From positions 1 through 42,124 of the forward strand of contig NZ_JACCLX010000009.1 of the NCBI RefSeq assembly GCF_024490875.1: a stretch of DNA of 42,124 nucleotides, written 5' to 3'. The position numbers and the translations under genes were made by a program. The stretch comes from Methanocaldococcus sp. Lineage in GTDB: Archaea; AGJL01; Methanococci; Methanococcales; Methanocaldococcaceae. Below the pieces are notes generated by a model, which was not told where the DNA came from, ran no database searches, and worked only from the letters and a program-made list of their open reading frames with translations. Positions 36,844 to 42,124 of the stretch are shown here, piece after piece; position 1 is the stretch's first letter; every line of letters starts with the position of its first letter.

Positions 36844-37515
36844 TCCTAAGGCATCTTCAATTATCAAAAGTTCTGGCCCAGTAGTGTCTCCTCCAACTAT
36901 TGCTCCCTTAGAATTCGCAATTATACAAGCACCAACAGATGTAGTTCCTTTATTTGCTGTTCCTTTCCCTATGTATTCAACTTTAAATAAGTTTTTTAAA
37001 AATTCAAGTTCTTCATCTTCAACCAATGGATGAGTTAAACAACCTTTATTAGTTACTACTGCATTACTTCCAACTGTTGGAAGATCAGCAATAGTTCCTA
37101 CTTCAACTTCAACATTTAAAGCATCTTCAATATCTCTTTTAAATTCTTTTAATTCTGGAGAAATTAATGCTCCATTATCATTAGTTAAAATTAAATTGCC
37201 TAAGGCAGTGTTCTTTGATTTTATAATTTTAATATTCAAATCTAAATCATTTTCTTTTAAAAAATTTTTTATTATATTTAATTCTTCATCATCTATAATT
37301 TTTGGTAATAATAGGCTATATTTATTTCCAACTGACAAAGAACCAAGTAGAGAACTACCTCCTATATTAACTTGAAGACATTTAGTTTTTAAAACTTCAG
37401 AAACTTCTTTAACATCATTTTTATCAAGAAATATTGGTAATAAGGTTATGTCTTCAGTAGTCATTGCCAATACTCCAATAGTTGAAATTCCTGAAAAGTA
37501 TTTTCTTATTATCAT
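36835..37515 (-). CDS. eif6: Translation initiation factor aIF6
   Basis: Binds the 50S subunit near the L14/sarcin-ricin region and prevents premature joining with 30S. The 226-residue protein shows the five-fold pseudo-repeat of the family, with recurring units such as STIGVLAMTTED, GSSLLGSLSVGNKYS, TALGNLILTNDNGALISP, PTVGSNAVVTNKGCLTHP and GTTSVGACIIANSKGAIVG. The frame opens with GTG 37524, but ATG 37515 is the better start. It forms an operon with the L31e gene upstream (27-base gap). Confidence 0.95.
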   Translation of the reverse strand: MIIRKYFSGISTIGVLAMTTEDITLLPIFLDKNDVKEVSEVLKTKCLQVNIGGSSLLGSLSVGNKYSLLLPKIIDDEELNIIKNFLKENDLDLNIKIIKSKNTALGNLILTNDNGALISPELKEFKRDIEDALNVEVEVGTIADLPTVGSNAVVTNKGCLTHPLVEDEELEFLKNLFKVEYIGKGTANKGTTSVGACIIANSKGAIVGGDTTGPELLIIEDALGLI

Positions 37516-37542
37516 AATTATCACTTTTTAATAAAAATAAAT

Positions 37543-37791
37543 TTACTCTGCAAGAGTAGCAATAACTACATTATCCTTTTTAACTGCTTTTACTCTAACT
37601 CTTGCAGGAGGTTTTTGAATACCTCTCTCCCAAATCTTCTCATTTAATTCATTATCTATCTTAACAATTTCTGCCTTCATATGTCTCATTAAAAATCTCT
37701 TAATCTTCTTTATAGCTCTTGGGGCTCTTTTAGTTCTAACAGATTTGTTTATAACATCTCTCAATGGAATAGTATATATTCTCTCTTCCAT
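37543..37791 (-). CDS. rpl31e: 50S ribosomal protein L31e
   Basis: An 82-residue basic protein of the large ribosomal subunit near the tunnel exit. It has the family sequence [21 protein letters not shown] at its N-terminus and [12 protein letters not shown] in the middle. The ATG 37791 start is fixed by a perfect GGAGGTG ribosome site. It leads the aIF6 operon; the L39e gene that often precedes it in archaea is not visible upstream. Confidence 0.95.
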   Translation of the reverse strand: MEERIYTIPLRDVINKSVRTKRAPRAIKKIKRFLMRHMKAEIVKIDNELNEKIWERGIQKPPARVRVKAVKKDNVVIATLAE

Positions 37792-38117
37792 TATTAACAC
37801 CTCCAAAATAGTTAAAAAATATAAAAGTTCTTATAAGACATAACATTTTAAAATAGTATATTTAAAGATTACGGTATCAATTTAAAAATTATAGAATAGT
37901 GAAATTTGGAAGATTTTATATCCCACATAAGAAACTATTATATACTAATTATAGCATTATAGATTATTTGAATTCCTGCTTTTGTGATACATTATAATAT
38001 TTAAATATCTTTATTTTTATTTGAATTTAAAAAGATAAAAATTTAGATTTATATAATTTACAGAATTTTAATTATTAAATTTAAATAAATTATAATAAAT
38101 ATAATGAAGTGATGATT
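37792..38117. promoter_or_regulatory. Long divergent promoter region between rpl31e and mutS
   Basis: This 326-base AT-rich gap holds the divergent promoters. On the minus strand a TATA-like CTTTTATATTTTTT lies about 25-40 bases before the rpl31e start. Towards mutS several TATA-like runs (about 38045-38100) lie before the GAAGTGAT ribosome site at 38106-38113. I found no small ORF, tRNA or C/D sRNA in it. Confidence 0.4.
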
Positions 38118-40583
38118 ATGGCAAATCTAACACCTATGATGAGGCAATATTATAGAATTAAGGAGAGATACAAAGATGCTTTATTGTTTTTTAGAGTTGG
38201 AGATTTTTATGAATTATTCAATGAAGATGCTAAAATTGCTTCAAAAGAGCTTGGCATTGTATTGACATCAAGAGATAAAAAGCATCCAATGGCTGGTGTT
38301 CCTCATCATGCAGTATTCCCATATATAAAGAGGTTGATTGAGAGAGGTTATAAGGTGGCAATATGTGAGCAGGTTGAAGACCCTTCAAAGGCTAAAGGTT
38401 TAGTTAAAAGAGAGGTTGTTAGAGTAATAACTCCTGGAACTTTAATTGAGGAAGAATTATTGTCTAAAGAGAACAACTATTTAATGTCTATATATAAAGG
38501 TTGCAAGTATGGAATTGCCTTGATAGATGTATCTACTGGAGAGTTTTTAACTACAACCGTAGATACATTTGATGAAGTTATTGCTGAAATTTTAAAATTC
38601 ACCCCTGTTGAATGTATAATTCCAAAAGACTTTGAGAATATTGAGGAGATTAAGAAAAACATTCCAGTAGTTCATCCACTATCTTCTGATTATTATAATA
38701 AGGAGGAATGTATTAACCTTCTTAAAGAGTGCATAACAAACTTAAATGATGTTGATATAGAGAAAGAGTCAATATTTGCGTGTGGTTCCGCCTTAAAGTA
38801 TGTTATTGAGTCATTATTGGTAAAAGACATTAAATTGAGATTACAAAAGTATATCAGTAAGGAGTATATGATTTTAGATTCAACAACTTTAAAAAATCTT
38901 GAAATTTTCAAAAATTTAATTGATGGTAGTAAGAGAGGTTCTTTAATTGAAGTTTTAGATAAAACAGTAACATCTATGGGTAGTAGATTGTTAAAGAGAT
39001 GGATTCAGAGACCTTTAATAAATGTTGATGAAATAGATAAAAGATTGGAGGCAGTTGAAGAACTTTATGAAAAAAGTTTTTTAAGGCAGAATCTTAGGGA
39101 GATTTTAAAAGATGTTTATGACCTTGAGAGGATAGTTAGTAGAATAGAATATAAAAAAGCCACTCCAAAGGATTTAGTTGCTTTAAAAGATTCTTTAAAG
39201 TCAGTTGAAGAAATAAAAAACTTTAACTTTACTTCTCAAAAACTCAGTAAAATAGTTGAAGAATTAAAAACATTAAATGATGTTGTAGAACTTATATATA
39301 ATGCTATTGTTGAAAATCCTCCTTTAAGTATAAAGGATGGAGGAATAATTAAAGATGGATTTTGTGAAGAGTTAGATGAGTTGAGAGAACTTAAAGAAAA
39401 TCACGAAAAGTTTATTAAAGAGATTGAAGAGAGAGAAAGAAAAAATACTGGAATAGAGAAATTAAAAGTTGGCTATAATTCAGTAATTGGCTACTATATA
39501 GAAGTTCCAAAGTCAAAAATTAAGTTAGTTCCAAAACATTATAAGAGAAAGCAAACTCTATCAAATGTTGAAAGATATACAATAGAGGAATTGGAATCAA
39601 TAGAAGATAAAATTTTGGCGTGCGATGAAAAAATAAAAAATTTAGAGTATGAACTCTTTATAAAAATTAGAGATAAAATTGCCGAAAGAATTGATGAAAT
39701 CAGAGAAGTTGCCTTAAAAATAGCAGAGTTAGACGTATTAGCAACATTTGCTGAGGTTTCTGTATTGTATAATTATACTAAACCTAAGGTAAATAACGGT
39801 TATGACATAATTATTAAAGATGGAAGGCATCCAACTGTTGAACTTAATACTAAATTTGTCCCAAACGATGTTACATTAAATAAGGATAGTAGAATTATAT
39901 TAATAACTGGCCCTAATATGGCAGGTAAATCAACATATCTGAGAATGACTGCCTTAATAACTATAATGGCTCAAATTGGTTGCTTTGTTCCAGCAAAATA
40001 TGCTGTCATTGGAGTAGTAGATAGAATATTCACAAGGATAGGAACAGTAGATGATATTACAAGGGGTTATAGTAGTTTTATGGTTGAAATTGCAGAAGTA
40101 GGGCAAATACTAAAAAATGCAACGAGTAAAAGTTTAATTCTATTGGATGAAGTTGGGAAGAGTACTGGAAGTAGAGACGGGACAAGCTTAGCGTGGGCTA
40201 TTGTTGAATACATACACAAAATAGGATCTAAAACATTATTTGCTACTCACTATCATGAACTGGCAGAACTTGAAAGTATCTTAGAAGGCGTTAAGAATTA
40301 TCATTTTAGAATTATAGAGGGAGAAACCTTAGAGTTTGATAGAAAGATTAGGAGAGGAGTTAGTAAAGAAAGTTATGGAATAAAGATTGCTGAGTTAGTT
40401 TTACCTAAGGAGGTTGTTGATAGAGCATATGAAGTTTATGAAAATTTAAATAAAGAAATGAATGGCAGTGTAAAAAGTTTATTGAAAGAAATTGCCAATA
40501 TAAATACTAACAACTTAACTCCAATACAGGCATTGATAGAGTTAGATAAAATTGTGAAAAAATGCAAAGAGATGAAACTTTAA
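38118..40583 (+). CDS. mutS: DNA mismatch repair protein MutS (MutS1 type)
   Basis: An 821-residue complete MutS1 that should recognise mismatches and act as a sliding clamp. The mismatch-probing Phe-x-Glu is Phe30 and Glu32 in GDFYELF. The connector, core and clamp domains follow, and the ABC ATPase has Walker A TGPNMAGKSTYL near residue 600, Walker B LILLDEVGKST, TSLAWAIVEY and the His loop LFATHYHEL. It ends soon after the ATPase, without a long C-terminal tail. As far as I recall, MutS1 is not typical of Methanocaldococcus or hyperthermophiles in general, and no mutL lies in this window. Its 3' end overlaps a nuclease-like gene by 22 bases. Confidence 0.95.
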   Translation: MANLTPMMRQYYRIKERYKDALLFFRVGDFYELFNEDAKIASKELGIVLTSRDKKHPMAGVPHHAVFPYIKRLIERGYKVAICEQVEDPSKAKGLVKREVVRVITPGTLIEEELLSKENNYLMSIYKGCKYGIALIDVSTGEFLTTTVDTFDEVIAEILKFTPVECIIPKDFENIEEIKKNIPVVHPLSSDYYNKEECINLLKECITNLNDVDIEKESIFACGSALKYVIESLLVKDIKLRLQKYISKEYMILDSTTLKNLEIFKNLIDGSKRGSLIEVLDKTVTSMGSRLLKRWIQRPLINVDEIDKRLEAVEELYEKSFLRQNLREILKDVYDLERIVSRIEYKKATPKDLVALKDSLKSVEEIKNFNFTSQKLSKIVEELKTLNDVVELIYNAIVENPPLSIKDGGIIKDGFCEELDELRELKENHEKFIKEIEERERKNTGIEKLKVGYNSVIGYYIEVPKSKIKLVPKHYKRKQTLSNVERYTIEELESIEDKILACDEKIKNLEYELFIKIRDKIAERIDEIREVALKIAELDVLATFAEVSVLYNYTKPKVNNGYDIIIKDGRHPTVELNTKFVPNDVTLNKDSRIILITGPNMAGKSTYLRMTALITIMAQIGCFVPAKYAVIGVVDRIFTRIGTVDDITRGYSSFMVEIAEVGQILKNATSKSLILLDEVGKSTGSRDGTSLAWAIVEYIHKIGSKTLFATHYHELAELESILEGVKNYHFRIIEGETLEFDRKIRRGVSKESYGIKIAELVLPKEVVDRAYEVYENLNKEMNGSVKSLLKEIANINTNNLTPIQALIELDKIVKKCKEMKL

Positions 40584-41071
40584 AGGTTAAAGATAGGATA
40601 TTAAAGATTATAGATGAGCTTAATGAGATAAATAGGGAGTTGAAAAATAAAGCAATAGAAAAGGCAATAGAAAATTTAAAAATTGCTGTTTATGCAGATA
40701 AGATTGGCTCAGAGGGTTTTTATCACAATTATATGAGGGAAAAGTTATTGGAAATGTTTCAAGGTAGTCAATATATTGAATCCTCTGGAACTAAAATATC
40801 TAATTTAGGTTTTAGACCTGATTTAGTTATTATAAATAAAAAAGAATTAATAATTGCTGAAATAGAAACTAATAATAAGAGGGCTTTAAGAAAAATGGAA
40901 AAAATCGCAAAAGTTTTAGATAAATTAAAAAATCTTCCAATTGCAACAAATAGAAATGTTAGAATAATATTCTGTTTGTTAGAGACAAATGATAAAATCA
41001 TCACTAAGGCAAAAAAGCATAACTTTGAGATATTTGTTTTAGACAATTTTGAGATTAAAAGATTAATATAA
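40562..41071 (+). CDS. PD-(D/E)xK nuclease-like protein coupled to mutS
   Basis: A 169-residue protein with a nuclease-like core: Pro86-Asp87 in GFRPDLVII, then a strand ELIIAEIETNN with Glu100 and Glu102, and Lys107 beyond. This is the PD-x(n)-(D/E)xK layout with the lysine moved downstream, as occurs in some family members. N-terminal helices (about residues 5-65) contain a conserved-looking Glu60. The assignment is by eye. It starts inside mutS (22-base overlap, no strong ribosome site), so it is translationally coupled. A nuclease acting with MutS in place of MutL is a reasonable inference, unproven. Confidence 0.6.
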   Translation: MQRDETLKVKDRILKIIDELNEINRELKNKAIEKAIENLKIAVYADKIGSEGFYHNYMREKLLEMFQGSQYIESSGTKISNLGFRPDLVIINKKELIIAEIETNNKRALRKMEKIAKVLDKLKNLPIATNRNVRIIFCLLETNDKIITKAKKHNFEIFVLDNFEIKRLI

Positions 41072-41081
41072 TTTTTACAAA

Positions 41082-41293
41082 TTTTCATATTTTTATAATA
41101 TTTACTTTTGGGACTTGATAATATCAAATCGTAAAAAAATTTTGTTTTTTATTATAATAATATTACAATTTTAAAATTTTTTATATTACTGTAATATTTT
41201 TTTGTCATTTATATGATTTTATAATATTCAGATCAAGATTTTCCCGAGGTTCGTTATTACTTTTAAAAAAGATGTGAATATAGAAATTTATGA
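41082..41293. repeat. Long tandem element, copy 1
   Basis: A 212-base AT-rich non-coding element that recurs at a constant offset of 321 bases (41403-41614) without visible insertions or deletions and roughly 85-90 percent identical by eye. Conserved blocks include TTGATAATATCA, ATTATAATAATATTA, the GC-containing TTTTCCCGAGG (41239-41249) and AAAAAAGATGTGAATAT. It contains an inverted repeat AATATTACA (41159-41167) / TGTAATATT (41190-41198). It lies between the mutS operon and the CRISPR array. Confidence 0.8.
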
Positions 41294-41402
41294 GTTTAAT
41301 AGGAAATAAAAGATATTTTGCTCTTCTTTTATACTTAAAAGATTATAGATAAATTAAAAAATTTAAATTTATGATATATATTCGTAATATTATCCTTATA
41401 GA

Positions 41403-41614
41403 TTTTCATATAAGCATATTATTCATTTTCGAGATTTGATAATATCATATCATAAGAAAATTCTGTTTTTTATTATAATAATATTATGATTTTAGAATTT
41501 ATCATATTACTATAATATTTTTTTAGTATTTTTATGATTTTGTAATATTCAGATAGAGATTTTCCCGAGGGCCGTTATTACTCTTAAAAAAGATGTGAAT
41601 ATAAAAACTTATAA
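41403..41614. repeat. Long tandem element, copy 2
   Basis: Second copy of the 212-base element, ending 36 bases before the first CRISPR repeat; TTTTCCCGAGG recurs at 41560-41570. The inverted repeat is kept with paired changes: AATATTATG (41480-41488) / TATAATATT (41511-41519), where the C-G pair of copy 1 is T-A here and the next A-T pair is G-T. The 109 bases between the copies are unrelated to it. It may correspond to the long repeat described next to short repeats in M. jannaschii; this is from memory and untested. Confidence 0.8.
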
Positions 41615-41650
41615 ATATTTTATGTTATTAAAAAAATAAAGAATTTAAAT

Positions 41651-41821
41651 GCTTTTATCCCCTTTGGGGCCTGATTTTAAACTGAACGATTTCGATAGAA
41701 ATAATTTAGCTAAAAAGATGTTTCCATCCCCTTTGGGGCATGATTTTAAACACTTCTTATTCCTGTTATGCCATCTATTATACATCCATGTTTCCATCCC
41801 CTTTGGGGCATGATTTTAAAC
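41651..41821 (-). CRISPR. Short CRISPR array, three repeats and two spacers
   Basis: Three 32-base repeats lie at 41651-41682, 41720-41751 and 41790-41821, with spacers of 37 bases (41683-41719) and 38 bases (41752-41789). The two right-hand repeats are identical; the core is CATCCCCTTTGGGGCATG, in which CCCC-TTT-GGGG forms a hairpin stem. The leftmost repeat is degenerate at its left end (CTTTTA for TTTCCA) and at one inner base. Read on the minus strand the repeat ends in ATGGAAAC, like archaeal 5' crRNA handles. With the degenerate copy on the left, this places the leader on the right and transcription to the left. No cas gene is in the window. Confidence 0.93.
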
Positions 41822-42124
41822 AGGACACAATTTGAAGAGATAATTTTCTAAAATTACTTTATTATTCTCCTTTATATAGGGGTTATAGTTCGGAGGGTCA
41901 ATTACCCTTGTTATTTATATACCTCCGAACTTATATATAAATTTTTCTATTCTTAATAATTACTTTAAAAATCCTTAAAATTTTTAATATTAACCTAATT
42001 ATCGAGGAAAATTAAAGATAAAAATAAACTATAAAAATCTCCAAAAAATCTCAATAATTTAATAAAATTAAATATTCAAATTAATCAAAATAGAAGACCC
42101 TTCGAAATTTCATAAAAATTTTTA
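41822..42124 (-). promoter_or_regulatory. Probable CRISPR leader with inverted repeat
   Basis: The 303 bases to the window edge hold no ORF. On the minus strand a TATA-like element AATTTATATATAAG (41943-41930) could start transcription near 41905, leading into the array. A perfect 10-base inverted repeat AGTTCGGAGG (41887-41896) / CCTCCGAACT (41922-41931) spans the expected start site and encloses a smaller GGGT...ACCC hairpin. This could be an operator or an integration-factor site. The rest is featureless AT-rich sequence. Confidence 0.55.

Noticed and set aside
40768-41127. 119-residue minus-strand frame opposite the nuclease-like gene
   Set aside because: It is hydrophobic, Ser/Phe-rich antisense of a lysine-rich gene, the usual shadow pattern in this AT-rich genome; the same applies to the other long antisense frames.
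41071-41650. Coding gene in the repeat region between mutS operon and CRISPR array
   Set aside because: The stretch has frequent stops in all frames, very high AT and no ribosome site leading into a long frame.

Overview
The window comes from a hyperthermophilic methanogenic archaeon of the Methanocaldococcus type. The DNA is very AT-rich, arginine is read almost entirely from AGA/AGG, ribosome-binding sites are GGTGA-like, and TTG/GTG starts are frequent. The gene set is archaeal and methanogen-specific: CTP-dependent riboflavin kinase, GTP cyclohydrolase III, Cbf5, aIF6, L31e, an NrpR-type operator, a C/D box sRNA and DUF2117/DUF505/DUF131/UPF0179 proteins. Many proteins closely resemble what I remember of M. 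jannaschii (for example GTP cyclohydrolase III MJ0145), but the gene content differs.

Layout. 0.2-4.4 kb: a PP-loop PAPS-reductase-like protein and a DUF2117 protein, converging on a threonylcarbamoyl-AMP synthase, a small ferredoxin and a methylthio-nucleoside phosphorylase. 4.4-6.2 kb: divergent glnK and amt sharing one palindromic GGAA-N6-TTCC operator. 6.3-9.1 kb: a cation/proton antiporter overlapping the riboflavin genes ribK and ribB, then UPF0179. 9.2-11.9 kb: an ABC-class ATPase preceded by a C/D box sRNA, then a 59-residue AtpZ-like membrane protein and cbf5.

11.99-22.18 kb: the most unusual part, a tightly coupled nine-gene operon on the + strand. In order it encodes a 2-hydroxyacyl-CoA-dehydratase-like Fe-S protein (HgdB-like), its ATP-driven activator (HgdC-like), a GNAT acetyltransferase, a tRNA-guanine-transglycosylase-like enzyme with a DpdA-like altered zinc site, an unknown protein, a small P-loop protein, a 1279-residue AAA-type ATPase with coiled coil and C-terminal winged helix, a compact PglZ-like phosphatase-superfamily protein and a HerA-type ATPase. 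Large ATPase plus PglZ plus HerA is the signature of BREX-like or related DNA-discrimination systems. No methyltransferase is present, and a base-exchange enzyme occupies that place. I infer a candidate defence system that marks DNA with a 7-deazaguanine-type base, perhaps processed further by the reductase pair and the acetyltransferase. The operon carries many CGN arginine codons that are rare in the flanking genes, which suggests acquisition by transfer.

22.4-32.6 kb: DUF505, cupin, ferredoxin, gch3 and a Dus-like TIM barrel on the + strand; hemA, precorrin-2 dehydrogenase and a radical SAM protein with a Cys-rich insertion on the minus strand; then the housekeeping-type HgdC/DUF523-like/HgdB cluster, a paralogue of the pair in the island. 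32.7-38 kb: biotin ligase, DUF131, guaB, trkH, aIF6 and L31e. 38.1-41.1 kb: a complete MutS1 overlapping a gene for a PD-(D/E)xK-nuclease-like protein, with no MutL in the window. 41.1-42.1 kb: two diverged tandem copies of a 212-bp element, a three-repeat CRISPR array and its probable leader, which runs to the window edge. I found no insertion sequence, tRNA or rRNA.
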